In this document: one piece after another, positions 27,239 to 36,441 of the stretch
Layout: each line of letters begins with the position of its first letter
Numbering within the stretch: the first letter of the stretch is position 1
DNA from: Arcobacter arenosus
Lineage (GTDB): Bacteria > Campylobacterota > Campylobacteria > Campylobacterales > Arcobacteraceae
Reading direction: 5' to 3'
DNA: 64,000 nt
Assembly (NCBI RefSeq): GCF_005771535.1
Contig: NZ_VANU01000002.1
Location: 310,001 to 374,000, forward strand
The notes under the pieces: generated by a model
What the model was told of the DNA's origin: nothing
Database searches by the model: none
Seen by the model: the letters and a program-made list of their open reading frames with translations, nothing else
Made by a program: the position numbers and the translations under genes

Positions 27239-27687
27239 AATTGATATGTTCCTGCTGTGGCAATACCTGCTGCAATACCAGCAATAACATCATCTCCCAT
27301 AACTCCCCATCCACCTTCTACTTTTTTATCGATTCTACCGATTATTGAGGGTTTCCAAATATCAAAAACTCTAAAATAAATAAAAGCTAATGAAGCCATA
27401 ATAATCATATTTTCTTGAGTTATACCACAAATTGAAAGGGCAATCCACATCCCTGCAAGTTCATCAATAACAATCTCTTTACTATCATGAACACCAACTT
27501 CTTTTTCATAAATATCAATCTGTTTTACAGCTATTACAGTAATTAAAATTGCTAATAAAAAAAGTGTAGAAACGTCAATTATTTGAAGTAGTGCAATACC
27601 TAAAATCAGCGCAAGAAAGCTCCCAACAGTGCCAGGTGCTTTTGGACTTAATCCACTATAAAATAAAGTTAAAAATAGTTTTCTCAT
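27217..27687 (-). CDS. pgpA: Phosphatidylglycerophosphatase A
   Basis: Dephosphorylates phosphatidylglycerol phosphate in membrane lipid synthesis. About 156 residues with three to four helices. Landmarks LSPKAPGTVGSFLAL and IDELAGMWIAL carry the catalytic aspartates, and GGWGVMGDDVIAG is conserved near the C-terminus. A longer frame begins at 27738 inside the regulator gene; I chose ATG 27687 because AAGAG precedes it, the family starts there, and it lies 8 bp after the regulator stop. Confidence 0.92.
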   Translation of the reverse strand: MRKLFLTLFYSGLSPKAPGTVGSFLALILGIALLQIIDVSTLFLLAILITVIAVKQIDIYEKEVGVHDSKEIVIDELAGMWIALSICGITQENMIIMASLAFIYFRVFDIWKPSIIGRIDKKVEGGWGVMGDDVIAGIAAGIATAGTYQLIEKFLI

Positions 27688-27695
27688 AAATTCTC

Positions 27696-28580
27696 TTATT
27701 TCTTTTTTTCTATACCAAGTTTTTTTCTTTTTTCCCATAAAGATTTTCTTGAAATTCCAAGTTTTTTCGATAATTCCGTATCTGGATATTTGCTTTGGTA
27801 TGATAATACCATCATTTTAACATAATCGTTAATTGTCATTATTGAGTTTGTAGCCATCATATTGTCTTCCTTTTGGAAGTCAATTTTTGTATAAGGAAAC
27901 TCATCTTCTTTTTCCATTGAAACAATTACACATTTTTTATCTTCAACAAGTCTATTTAGACTATCTTTTGCACTTCTTTTTAAAGTTTGATATTCTGTTA
28001 AATATAAAATACCATTGAACTTATCATTTAGATGTTTTTGCCAATTCTCATCACTAAGTGAAATAAATTTCATATGTAAGTTTAGTTTTCTTGCTAATTC
28101 AAAAGTTAGCTTATCTGCAGCTATTTGAGTGTTTGTTTCAATTAAAATTGGAAAAGAAGTTGGAAGTACAGTACCTGCAGTTTCTACGTCTCTAAATTGA
28201 AAATCAAGATATTCTCTTAATGTAAACAGTTCTTTTCTAAGTGATTTACACTCTCTATAGTGATATATTTTTCTTATAAGCTCATCCATAATAAATGGCT
28301 TCATAATATAATCTTTTGCACCCTCTTTAATTGGGTCTGTTACTGTTTCATCAGAAATATATGAAACCAATAAAAGGATAATTGAATCATTGTATCTTCT
28401 AATAATTGTTTTACATAATGCAGCCGGTAGAGATGTTGATAAAAGGATGATATCATAATCTTTTGTTAAATTTTCAATATTTGGTGATTCAACAAAATCA
28501 CAATTATGACCATCATCCAATAATCTAGACACTACTTTTTGTGCTAAATAAATCTCACTTTCTATAATTAATATATTCAT
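27696..28580 (-). CDS. HP1021/Cj1608-type orphan response regulator
   Basis: About 294 residues: an N-terminal receiver-like domain (1-115) and a C-terminal Fis/NtrC-type helix-turn-helix ending ELSKKLGISRKSLWEKRKKLG, with a middle domain containing PILIETNTQIAAD. The phospho-acceptor position is S48 (DIILLSTSLP) instead of aspartate, so it cannot be phosphorylated in the usual way. Size, domain order, missing aspartate and position between ispDF and pgpA match Helicobacter HP1021 and Campylobacter Cj1608, which are known to bind oriC and respond to redox. The ATG at 28580 follows GGGAAAG; an upstream GTG at 28592 is possible. It overlaps ispDF by four bases. Confidence 0.88.
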   Translation of the reverse strand: MNILIIESEIYLAQKVVSRLLDDGHNCDFVESPNIENLTKDYDIILLSTSLPAALCKTIIRRYNDSIILLLVSYISDETVTDPIKEGAKDYIMKPFIMDELIRKIYHYRECKSLRKELFTLREYLDFQFRDVETAGTVLPTSFPILIETNTQIAADKLTFELARKLNLHMKFISLSDENWQKHLNDKFNGILYLTEYQTLKRSAKDSLNRLVEDKKCVIVSMEKEDEFPYTKIDFQKEDNMMATNSIMTINDYVKMMVLSYQSKYPDTELSKKLGISRKSLWEKRKKLGIEKKK

Positions 28581-29701
28581 TTTCTTTCCCACTCATAATA
28601 TTTTAATGTTGCAATACTTTGAACTGCAACACCCTCACTTCTCCCTATAAATCCCAACTTCTCAGCTGTAGTCGCTTTTATATTTACAAATTGTTTTTCT
28701 AAATTTAAAAGTTGTGCCATAGTTGATTTGATTTCATTTTTATATGGATTTATTTTTGGTTTTTGAGCAATTATAGTTAAATCAATATTTACAATTTCAT
28801 ATCCCACATTATAAATAAATTTAACAATATGTTTTAATAGCTCTTTTGAATCTGCACCTTTATATCTTTCATCGGTATCTGGAAAAAATTCCCCAATATC
28901 TCCAGCACCACAGGCTCCCAAAAGTGCATCTATAACTGAATGTATTAATACATCACCATCACTATGCGCTTTAAAGCCATAGTCTACATCAATGTTAACT
29001 CCACCAAGGAACATTTTTTTATTATCTTCAAATGGATGTATATCAAAACCTGTCCCAGTAAAAAAGTTTTTTGAAGGAGCTTTGATACATTCAATAGCTT
29101 GAATATCTTCTTCAAAAGTTAGTTTTTTACTATTTAAACTACCTTTTATATATTCAATTGTTCCACCAATATTTTTAATTGCACTACTATCATCAGTAAA
29201 TTCTTCATCAGTATTAAGTGCATTGATTAAAATTTCTGTTCTTGAAAGTTGAGGAGTTTGAATAAGTTTTACTTCATCTCTATTTATTGTGTCATTTTTA
29301 AAAACTACTGTATCGCTTACATTTAGTATTGGGACGATGCAGTCTGCATTGTTTTTTGCATCTATTAAATTTGTGATAACCTCTTTTGGTATGCAAGCTC
29401 TTGCAACATCCGATACCATCACATAATCAGTAGTAACCTCTTTTAAGGCATTTTTCATTGAGGATTGTCTAGTTTCTCCACCCTCTACAAAAGTAACATC
29501 ATCAGTAAAATTCTTCATATAGTTTAATTCATCTTTATGGGAAGCAATAATGATTTTGTTAAAAGAGTAAAAACTCGAAAGTCTTTTGGTAACAAATAAC
29601 CACAATGGAGAATTTTCAGTTCTTAACCATTGTTTTTTTGAAGAAAGCTCGAATCTTGAGGAGTTTCCTGCACAAAGCAATATTAATGTAATATCTGACA
29701 C
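28577..29701 (-). CDS. ispDF: Bifunctional 2-C-methyl-D-erythritol 4-phosphate cytidylyltransferase / MEcPP synthase
   Basis: Two enzymes of the non-mevalonate isoprenoid pathway in one chain of 374 residues. IspD part (about 1-210): LLCAGNSSRFELSSKKQWL, followed by VSDVARACI. IspF part (about 215-374): GTGFDIHPFEDNKKMFLGGV with the metal-binding D-x-H, KAHSDGDVLIHSVIDALLGA and DIGEFFPDTD. Fusion of IspD and IspF is standard in Campylobacterota. The start codon is GTG at 29701, preceded by AAAGG. Confidence 0.95.
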   Translation of the reverse strand: MSDITLILLCAGNSSRFELSSKKQWLRTENSPLWLFVTKRLSSFYSFNKIIIASHKDELNYMKNFTDDVTFVEGGETRQSSMKNALKEVTTDYVMVSDVARACIPKEVITNLIDAKNNADCIVPILNVSDTVVFKNDTINRDEVKLIQTPQLSRTEILINALNTDEEFTDDSSAIKNIGGTIEYIKGSLNSKKLTFEEDIQAIECIKAPSKNFFTGTGFDIHPFEDNKKMFLGGVNIDVDYGFKAHSDGDVLIHSVIDALLGACGAGDIGEFFPDTDERYKGADSKELLKHIVKFIYNVGYEIVNIDLTIIAQKPKINPYKNEIKSTMAQLLNLEKQFVNIKATTAEKLGFIGRSEGVAVQSIATLKYYEWERK

Positions 29702-29757
29702 AAAGACCCTTTGAGTAAAATAGTTACATATTATACTGAATTGTAACTTATGAAACC

Positions 29758-30579
29758 TTAAAGGTCATTTTCTAATTTAAATTTAATCGTATCTATAGAT
29801 TGTAATAAAAGATCAACATCAAAGCCATATTCACTAGCTTTTGTTAATGCTCTTTGTACATTGTAATCAGATAATGGATTTTTAATATCTGTAAGAATTT
29901 TTATAATTTCTAAAATTTTAGCTTTTTCGACATAATCTTTTGGACAATGTTCTAAATCTTCTACAAAACCGATTGAGAAGATTAAATTATGACTTAAGTT
30001 CCAGTGTTTAAAAATATTTGCGGTAATTCTAGCACATGAAAAACCTAAAAACTCTTTTTCAACAGCTGTTACATTTTTTGTAATTTTTACTTGTTCAATA
30101 AATTCTTCAGTTCTTCCACTTTCAGAAACAATATCAGCAATAACAAATTTTCCTACTTCTTGTAAAAATGCAGGGATAAGTAAGTCCTCTTTTAAATCAA
30201 AGCTAATTTTTGAAACCCAAGAGTTGATTAATGCACTTGCAAGATTTGAAGAGAACATAAAATCATCAGTTGTTGCTTCGTAACAAGATAATTTAGTATC
30301 CACAAGGTTTTGAATAACAGTTCCTAAAGCAATAGAGATAGTAAAATTTATACCTAATAAAGAGATTGCTCTACTTGGAGTTTCAACTTCACTTACAAAA
30401 CCAAACATTGCAGAGTTTGCAACCCTTAATACAGTAGTAATAATCAATGGATCTTGTTCAATAATTTTTAATAAATCTAAAGGCTCTTTATTTGCCATTT
30501 TTCTGAATTCTTCAAGTTCTAAAACACTTTTAGGAAGAGGTGGTAATGTATCTATTTTTTCTATAATTAGTTTTTTCAT
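29758..30579 (-). CDS. HDOD domain protein
   Basis: 273 residues, essentially one HDOD domain. The N-terminus DTLPPLPKSVLELEEF is typical, followed by KIIEQDPLIITTVLRVANSAMFG and the ISLLGINFTISIALGT segment; the HD-type catalytic residues are lacking, as in the family. HDOD proteins act in signalling, often with c-di-GMP, chemotaxis or stress. It is 3 bp downstream of an unknown gene on the same strand and probably co-transcribed. Confidence 0.88.
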   Translation of the reverse strand: MKKLIIEKIDTLPPLPKSVLELEEFRKMANKEPLDLLKIIEQDPLIITTVLRVANSAMFGFVSEVETPSRAISLLGINFTISIALGTVIQNLVDTKLSCYEATTDDFMFSSNLASALINSWVSKISFDLKEDLLIPAFLQEVGKFVIADIVSESGRTEEFIEQVKITKNVTAVEKEFLGFSCARITANIFKHWNLSHNLIFSIGFVEDLEHCPKDYVEKAKILEIIKILTDIKNPLSDYNVQRALTKASEYGFDVDLLLQSIDTIKFKLENDL

Positions 30580-30582
30580 TAT

Positions 30583-31521
30583 TTATCCTGCATTATCAAC
30601 ATTAATTTTGCTTGTTATGATATCAATTAATTGTTTATACTCATCTGTATTAAGTTGTAATAATTGAATTTTTTCATCAATGACACTAATTCCTTTTGCC
30701 TCTAAATAAAAAGAAGTTTTTATAAACTCTTCGACTAAAAGCTTTTCAAAGTTTTTTTCTAGGGATTTGTCTATATTTTCTAAATTTGTAGATTCATAAA
30801 AGAAATCAACAATTTTTTTATAATATGGATTATCCCAAAACTTAAGTTTTGGGTGAAAATATTTTATTTCATAGTGCATTTTTAGAAGTAAAAAACTAAG
30901 ATTGTTAATAAAAATATTTTTTTCTATCTCTTTATCGTTTTTTAAATAGCTTAAAAATGAACTATCTTTTGAAAGTTCAAACCCATGTACAATCTTTTCA
31001 CATTTAGATTGATAGTATTCAAAAACATAATCTATATCTTTTCCTTCTATTTCAAAATAAGAAAGATGGGAAAATTTATATCTTGCTTGACCAATATGAT
31101 TATTTATAATATTAATTTTTTCTTCATTTAATTGAAGTTTGATTTTTAAAAAGGTTTTTGATTCTATTAATGCCTCTATAATCGGCTCGACAAGTTTTCT
31201 TTTTGAGTCATTTTTTGAATAAATTTTACATAATTGATTAAATAAATCAATTAAATAAATATATAGCTTAAATTTTATTTCAAATAGTTCTTGATCTATT
31301 AACAATAGTTTACTTAGGCTATCTTCATTAGACCTAAATATTTGTGAAATCAGTTCAGCATTAATAGTATTTTCATTTAAAGTTCCAAGAGATTGATTCA
31401 TATTTATTTTCATAATAAGACTTATAATCTCATGTTCTGACTCAATTTCATTTATTTTAATACTAGTTATATTTTCATATATTTCATAATATGATTTTTT
31501 TAGACTTTTTTTCTTTTCCAT
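30583..31521 (-). CDS. Unknown helical protein upstream of the HDOD gene
   Basis: 312 residues, cytoplasmic, with no signal peptide or membrane helix. It appears all-helical, rich in I, L, K, N and E, with heptad-like stretches between residues 80 and 160. I recognise no conserved motif. It is 3 bp from the HDOD gene, so the two may work together in signalling. Nothing in its base composition separates it from its neighbours. Confidence 0.75.
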   Translation of the reverse strand: MEKKKSLKKSYYEIYENITSIKINEIESEHEIISLIMKINMNQSLGTLNENTINAELISQIFRSNEDSLSKLLLIDQELFEIKFKLYIYLIDLFNQLCKIYSKNDSKRKLVEPIIEALIESKTFLKIKLQLNEEKINIINNHIGQARYKFSHLSYFEIEGKDIDYVFEYYQSKCEKIVHGFELSKDSSFLSYLKNDKEIEKNIFINNLSFLLLKMHYEIKYFHPKLKFWDNPYYKKIVDFFYESTNLENIDKSLEKNFEKLLVEEFIKTSFYLEAKGISVIDEKIQLLQLNTDEYKQLIDIITSKINVDNAG

Positions 31522-31646
31522 TGTTCCCTTGTACCACTTTTTGATTATAACCTATAAAGTTAACAAATGCAAACTATTTAAATTAATTAAGTCTATATAA
31601 AGATAATTTGATATAATCACCTGAATTTATTAAATAGGAAATGATT

Positions 31647-33005
31647 ATGAGAGAATGGTTAGACAATCATAAAAATGATGAAGTACGAACACAAATGTAC
31701 TATGCCAAAAGAGGCATCATCACACCTGACATGGAATATGTAGCTAAGGTTGAAAAAATTGATCCTGAGCTAGTAAGAAGTGAAATTGCAAGAGGAAGAC
31801 TTATAATTCCAGCAAATGTTAACCACAAACATTTAAAACCAATGGCTATAGGAATTGCAAGTTCATGTAAAATTAATGCAAATATAGGTTCTTCTGCACT
31901 TGCATCTGATATTCAAGGTGAGATTGAAAAAGTTGACGTTTGTTTAAAACATGGTGCTGATACTATAATGGATTTAAGTACAGGTGGGGATTTAGACTCA
32001 ATTAGACAAGCTGTTATTGAACACTCAACTGTTCCTATTGGTACTGTTCCTATGTATCAAATTTTACATGATGTAAAAGATAAGATTGAAGATTTAACTA
32101 TTGAAAATATGCTTCAAGTACTTGAAAAACAAGCTCAACAAGGGGTTTCTTATTTTACTATTCATGCTGGTTTCTTATTACAATTTATGCCTCATATTGC
32201 AAAAAGAAAAATGGGTATCGTTTCAAGAGGTGGTTCATTAATGGCGGCATGGATGATGCATTACCATAAAGAAAACCCATTTTATGATGCATTTGATGAT
32301 ATTTTAGATATTTGTAGAAGATATGACGTTTCTTTATCATTAGGGGATTCTTTAAGACCAGGTTGTTTAGCTGACGCATCAGATGAAGCTCAATTATCAG
32401 AATTAAAAGTTTTAGGTGAATTAACTTTAAGAGCTTGGGAAAAAGATGTTCAAGTTATGATTGAAGGTCCTGGGCACGTTCCTTTAAATCAAATTGAAAG
32501 AAATATGAAACTTGAAAGAGAATATTGTCATGAGGCACCTTTTTATATCTTAGGACCACTTACAACTGATATTGCTGCTGGTTATGACCACATCTCTTCT
32601 GCAATTGGTGCAGCTGTTGGGGGATGGCATGGGGCTTCAATGCTTTGTTATGTTACTCCAAAGGAACATTTAGGATTACCAAATGCAAATGATGTAAGAG
32701 AAGGTATTATCGCATATAAAATTGCTGCTCACTCTGCTGATATTGCAAGGGGTAGAAAAGATGCAAGAAATATTGATGATGAGATGAGTGATGCAAGATA
32801 TGCCTTTGATTGGAACAAACAATTTGAACTTTGTTTAGACCCTGAAAGAGCAAAAGAGTATCATGATGAAACTCTTCCTCAAGATGTATTTAAAGAAGCA
32901 GAATTTTGTTCAATGTGTGGACCAAAATTTTGTTCATATAAAATTACACAAAAAATTGTTGATACCCATGGGGATAAAATAGCTCAAACAGCAGCAGCTG
33001 TTTAA
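31647..33005 (+). CDS. thiC: Phosphomethylpyrimidine synthase
   Basis: Radical-SAM enzyme that turns aminoimidazole ribotide into the pyrimidine of thiamine. About 452 residues, the short form without the long N-terminal extension. The iron-sulfur motif CSMCGPKFC (CX2CX4C) is at the C-terminus. Other landmarks are [36 protein letters not shown] and [13 protein letters not shown]. The AGGAA site fits ATG 31647 better than ATG 31641, which it nearly touches. I found no thiamine riboswitch in the 120 bp in front; a GATATAAT word at about 31609 is the likely -10. Confidence 0.96.
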   Translation: MREWLDNHKNDEVRTQMYYAKRGIITPDMEYVAKVEKIDPELVRSEIARGRLIIPANVNHKHLKPMAIGIASSCKINANIGSSALASDIQGEIEKVDVCLKHGADTIMDLSTGGDLDSIRQAVIEHSTVPIGTVPMYQILHDVKDKIEDLTIENMLQVLEKQAQQGVSYFTIHAGFLLQFMPHIAKRKMGIVSRGGSLMAAWMMHYHKENPFYDAFDDILDICRRYDVSLSLGDSLRPGCLADASDEAQLSELKVLGELTLRAWEKDVQVMIEGPGHVPLNQIERNMKLEREYCHEAPFYILGPLTTDIAAGYDHISSAIGAAVGGWHGASMLCYVTPKEHLGLPNANDVREGIIAYKIAAHSADIARGRKDARNIDDEMSDARYAFDWNKQFELCLDPERAKEYHDETLPQDVFKEAEFCSMCGPKFCSYKITQKIVDTHGDKIAQTAAAV

Positions 33006-33026
33006 TTAATTATAAGCTTAGATAAT

Positions 33027-33058
33027 AAAAGGTCAAGTTTTTAGCTTGGCCTTTTTTT
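33027..33058 (+). terminator. thiC terminator
   Basis: AAAAGGTCAAG (33027-33037), 7-base loop, CTTGGCCTTTT (33045-33055), then T's. One G-T pair in an 11-bp stem. Confidence 0.9.
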
Positions 33059-33149
33059 ATTTTATGAACAAAGCTTCATAATTAAGACAAAAGTTATCCT
33101 ATATTAAATATAATACGTAAATTTTGAAACTTTATAAGGAAAAATTATT

Positions 33150-34262
33150 ATGGCAACTATAGCTGAAATAAAAAATGAATTAGGAAAAGTTTTATATCCA
33201 GGTTTTCAAAAATCAATCGTTGAGTTTGGTTTTTTAAAGGATGTAGAACAAAATGCAGATAGTTATGTTATACATTTAGATATAACTTCAAGTGCACCTG
33301 AAGTTGAAGAGGAATTAAAAAAGAATATCTCAACTGTTTTAGGGTCAATTGGAGTTTCAAATATAGCTTTTAATATTAAAAAACCAGAAGCTCCAAAACA
33401 ACAAAGTAACAGTACTAGTGGACAAAATATCGCTCCACAAATTAAAAACTTTGTAATGGTAAGTTCAGGTAAAGGTGGAGTTGGTAAATCAACTACAACT
33501 GTAAACTTAGCAATAGCAGCAGCAATGCAAGGTAAAAAAGTTGGTATCTTAGATGCTGATATCTATGGTCCAAATATTCCTAGAATGATGGGATTAAGAG
33601 GAGCAGAAGTAGAGATTGTTGGAAATAAAGCAAAACCTTTTAGTGCATATGGTGTTGATGTAATGTCAATGGGTTCACTTATGGAAGAGGGACAATCTCT
33701 TATTTGGAGAGGTTCTATGATTATGAAAGCTATCCAACAATTATTAAGAGATATTTTGTGGGAAGATTTAGATATTCTTTTCATTGATATGCCTCCAGGA
33801 ACTGGTGATGCTCAATTAACTTTAGCTCAAAGTGTACCTGTAACATGTGGTGTAAATGTTACTACTCCTCAACATGTAGCATTAGATGATTCAAGAAGAT
33901 CTCTTGATATGTTCAAAAAACTTCATATTCCAATTGCAGGTATTGTTGAAAATATGAGTGGATTTATTTGTCCAAAATGTGGTGAAGAATCAGATATCTT
34001 TGGAATGGGAACATGTGATGATTTAGCAGATCAATATAATACACAAGTATTAGGAATGCTTCCAATTGAACCTGCTATTAGAGAGGGAGGAGATGGTGGT
34101 AAACCAGTTGTTTACTGTCAACCTGAATCAGAGTCAGCAAAAAGATATATGCAAGCTGCTGCTAAACTTGTAGCTTTTGTTGATGAGGTTAGCGAAAAAG
34201 CTTCAAATGAAGCAATTCAACCAACTACACCAGCAGGTGTTTCAGCTTGTTCTTCTAAATAA
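33150..34262 (+). CDS. Mrp/NBP35-type iron-sulfur carrier ATPase
   Basis: Cytoplasmic P-loop ATPase that carries iron-sulfur clusters to target enzymes (ApbC/Mrp/NBP35 family). 370 residues. The N-terminal 80 residues form a MIP18/DUF59 domain. The deviant Walker A is SSGKGGVGKSTTTVNLA (residues about 107-123), the Mrp signature VDVMSMGSLMEEGQSLIWRG follows, and the cluster-binding pair is CPKCGEESDIFG. A linker rich in Q, S and N separates the two domains. It is a single gene with its own terminator. Confidence 0.93.
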   Translation: MATIAEIKNELGKVLYPGFQKSIVEFGFLKDVEQNADSYVIHLDITSSAPEVEEELKKNISTVLGSIGVSNIAFNIKKPEAPKQQSNSTSGQNIAPQIKNFVMVSSGKGGVGKSTTTVNLAIAAAMQGKKVGILDADIYGPNIPRMMGLRGAEVEIVGNKAKPFSAYGVDVMSMGSLMEEGQSLIWRGSMIMKAIQQLLRDILWEDLDILFIDMPPGTGDAQLTLAQSVPVTCGVNVTTPQHVALDDSRRSLDMFKKLHIPIAGIVENMSGFICPKCGEESDIFGMGTCDDLADQYNTQVLGMLPIEPAIREGGDGGKPVVYCQPESESAKRYMQAAAKLVAFVDEVSEKASNEAIQPTTPAGVSACSSK

Positions 34263-34286
34263 TAGATGCTAGGTTAGCATAATGAT

Positions 34287-34341
34287 AACAAACTTGTAAA
34301 AAGTTTGTTAAAGGAGGTACTAAATAGTACCTCCTTTTTTT
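34287..34341. terminator. Tandem hairpins, bidirectional terminator between mrp and hisIE
   Basis: First stem AACAAACTT/AAGTTTGTT (34287-34309), second AAAGGAGGTACT/AGTACCTCCTTT (34310-34337) followed by T's. The second works in both directions for the convergent genes. Confidence 0.9.
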
Positions 34342-34344
34342 ATA

Positions 34345-35028
34345 TTAAGATTCTACTCTTGAGTTTTTTTCATCAATTCCAGATAGTCCAAATCTACGAG
34401 AGAGTTCTTGTTTAACTTGGTCTGGATTGATATTTTTAGAAGCTAGTGCAACCATACAGTGATATACTAAATCAGCTGCTTCATAAACTATCTCTTCTTT
34501 GTTATCATCTTTTACTGCAAAGGTAAATTCTCCAGCTTCTTCAACAATTTTTTTAAGCATAGAGTTTTGCTTACCATTTAAAAGTTTTGCTGTATATGAT
34601 TTTGATGGGTCATCATTTTTTCTTGATTCAATCACATGGTATAAATTATCAATCACACCATAAGCGCTAGTTGTATCAATCTCCACGTCAGAAGTAGTTT
34701 CTTTTGTTTCAAGGTTTGTAAAAAAACATGATTTTCTACCTGTATGACAAGCAACACCGGTTTGTTCAACTTTTAATAAAAGTGTGTCGTTGTCACAGTC
34801 TATTAAAATATCTTTCACATCTTGGATATGTCCTGAACTTTCACCTTTTTTCCAGATTCTTTGTTTAGTTCTAGAAAAATAGTGAGCTTGTTTTGTTTTG
34901 ATTGTTAACTCTAAAGCTTCTTTATCCATATATGCCATCATCAATACTTCATTAGTATTTGAATCTTGTGTTATAACTGGAACCATTCCATCAACTTTTT
35001 CCCAGTTTATTATTTCACTATTTGTCAT
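34345..35028 (-). CDS. hisIE: Bifunctional phosphoribosyl-AMP cyclohydrolase / phosphoribosyl-ATP pyrophosphatase
   Basis: Second and third steps of histidine synthesis in one chain of 227 residues. HisI part (1-115): [38 protein letters not shown] with metal aspartates, and the zinc-site residues in [13 protein letters not shown]. HisE part (about 130-227): [16 protein letters not shown] and [14 protein letters not shown]. It lies 8 bp after the small secreted protein on the same strand. The short-form HisG system implied by hisZ completes the pathway start. Confidence 0.95.
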   Translation of the reverse strand: MTNSEIINWEKVDGMVPVITQDSNTNEVLMMAYMDKEALELTIKTKQAHYFSRTKQRIWKKGESSGHIQDVKDILIDCDNDTLLLKVEQTGVACHTGRKSCFFTNLETKETTSDVEIDTTSAYGVIDNLYHVIESRKNDDPSKSYTAKLLNGKQNSMLKKIVEEAGEFTFAVKDDNKEEIVYEAADLVYHCMVALASKNINPDQVKQELSRRFGLSGIDEKNSRVES

Positions 35029-35036
35029 TTTTTACC

Positions 35037-35291
35037 TTAAAATTTTGATCCAATATTGATATTTACACTATCAATTGTTTTAGTCTCTTTATTTACACCA
35101 ACCTTCCCATCAACTTCAAGTTTCTCTTTTCTTTTTTTTATCTCTTCTATTTTGGGAACTTCATTTAAAAGATTTTCTTTCTTTTCATAATACTCTTTAT
35201 TTTTGTCAAGTTGAATTGTTTCGTCAATAATAATTTTATCTTGTGAGTAAAGTGAGTTTAAGAGTATTAAAAAAAGAAATAGATTTTTCAT
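35037..35291 (-). CDS. Small exported protein of unknown function
   Basis: 84 residues with a signal peptide (MKNLFLFLILLNSLYSQ) and a charged mature part rich in K, E and I, including an EIKKRKEKLEV helix and a C-terminal SVNINIGSKF strand. I know no family. The frame extends upstream to a GTG at 35324, but that start would sit inside a perfect hairpin and spoil the signal peptide, so ATG 35291 is preferred. It lies between the SPFH gene and hisIE. Confidence 0.65.
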   Translation of the reverse strand: MKNLFLFLILLNSLYSQDKIIIDETIQLDKNKEYYEKKENLLNEVPKIEEIKKRKEKLEVDGKVGVNKETKTIDSVNINIGSKF

Positions 35292-35304
35292 GAGAATCTT
35301 ATTT

Positions 35305-35333
35305 TCAATAAGAGTGAATTTCACTCTTATTGA
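35305..35333. terminator. Inverted repeat spanning the SPFH stop codon
   Basis: TCAATAAGAGTGA (35305-35317), 3-base loop, TCACTCTTATTGA (35321-35333). On the minus strand it contains the stop of the SPFH gene (35327-35329). No long T-run follows, so partial attenuation before the small secreted gene is possible. Confidence 0.55.
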
Positions 35334-36418
35334 TTAATTGCAGTATCTCTTGATTTATTTTTTGTATCAACCCAGATATTTGGAGTTGAACCACCAGGAG
35401 TTAAGAAAATTTTTGCATCTTTATTTTCTCTAAGTGCATCGTTAAATTTACCTTGTACTTGAATTTGTTGCATTTGTAATAACTCACCAGTTAATGAATT
35501 AGCAATCTCTTTATTAGCTTGAGCTTGTGCTTTTGCTTCAATAGTTACAGCATCTGCTCTACCTTGAGCTTCAATTCTGTTTTTGTCAGCCTCACCCTTT
35601 GCAAGTGCAGCTTTTTTCTCAGCTTCTTGTTTTGCTCTTTCAACTTCGTATCTAACTCTTTGTGCTTCTTGGTTAGCTATTTGAACTCTTTCAATTTGAT
35701 CTTTGATTTTTTCTGGAAGAACAATCTCTCTTAATTGAACAGATTCAACTGAAACAGGTTTACCCTCTAATGCTTCAATTTGAGTTCTAATACCATTTTC
35801 AATCATTGTTGCAATTTCATTTCTTCTTGTTGGTAACTCTTCAGCGTTAAATCCACCAACAACATTTCTTACAATATTTCTAACAACTGGGTTAACAATT
35901 TTATCTTCCCATGCTGGTCCCCATGTAGCAATTGTTAATGGAGCACCATCAGCAGTTAGTCTATATTGAACAGTTAATTCAATTGAAACTGGTAAACCCC
36001 TTGCATCAAGAATATTAATTGCAGGGTTACTTCTAATACTTTGGTCAAAACCATTACTTGTTTCTACAGAAGCATAGTTCATAAGTCTAACTTTTGTATC
36101 AACTACTGTAACCTTTTGGTACCCTGGTAGAATAAAGTGAAAACCTGGTCTTAATGGTTGTTCTTCATATTTTCCTAATGTTTGTTTAATACCAACATTA
36201 CCTGATTCAATTGTCATAAATGGTTTTGTTATGAATAAAATAGCAAATATAATTACAATAACATAAATAAATCCTGCTTTTTTACCAAAACTTTTGAAAA
36301 ATTCAGGTGGCTCAAAAGGTGGTTGATAATTTCCTCCACCACCGTTTCCACCAGAACCATTACCATTACTTTTGTTTTGCTGTTGTCTATTCTTAAAATA
36401 GTCGTTATCAATTGGCAT
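35327..36418 (-). CDS. SPFH/prohibitin-like membrane protein (HflK/HflC-related)
   Basis: 363 residues. A glycine- and asparagine-rich N-terminal tail (about 10-35) is followed by one membrane helix (about 48-68), then an SPFH domain (about 70-240) with IESGNVGIKQTLGKY, RPGFHFILPGYQKV and VESVQLREIVLPEKIKDQIE, and a long alanine/glutamate coiled coil (about 240-310). The family forms ring complexes in the inner membrane that modulate the FtsH protease. The same protein sits beside ilvE in Campylobacter jejuni (Cj0268c-Cj0269c). The domain call is firm; equivalence to HflK or HflC is not. Confidence 0.9.
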   Translation of the reverse strand: MPIDNDYFKNRQQQNKSNGNGSGGNGGGGNYQPPFEPPEFFKSFGKKAGFIYVIVIIFAILFITKPFMTIESGNVGIKQTLGKYEEQPLRPGFHFILPGYQKVTVVDTKVRLMNYASVETSNGFDQSIRSNPAINILDARGLPVSIELTVQYRLTADGAPLTIATWGPAWEDKIVNPVVRNIVRNVVGGFNAEELPTRRNEIATMIENGIRTQIEALEGKPVSVESVQLREIVLPEKIKDQIERVQIANQEAQRVRYEVERAKQEAEKKAALAKGEADKNRIEAQGRADAVTIEAKAQAQANKEIANSLTGELLQMQQIQVQGKFNDALRENKDAKIFLTPGGSTPNIWVDTKNKSRDTAINQ

Positions 36419-36441
36419 ATTTACTACCCTTTTTTATTTTT

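Noticed and set aside
27217-27738. Longer pgpA start at 27738
   Set aside because: The extra 17 residues (KKKKTWYRKKEIREF) lie in the end of the regulator gene in another frame, and a ribosome-binding site fits ATG 27687.
31522-31646. Thiamine riboswitch expected before thiC
   Set aside because: The 120-bp gap has no CUGAGA/ACCUGA-type conserved core or room for the two-stem aptamer; only promoter-like words are present.
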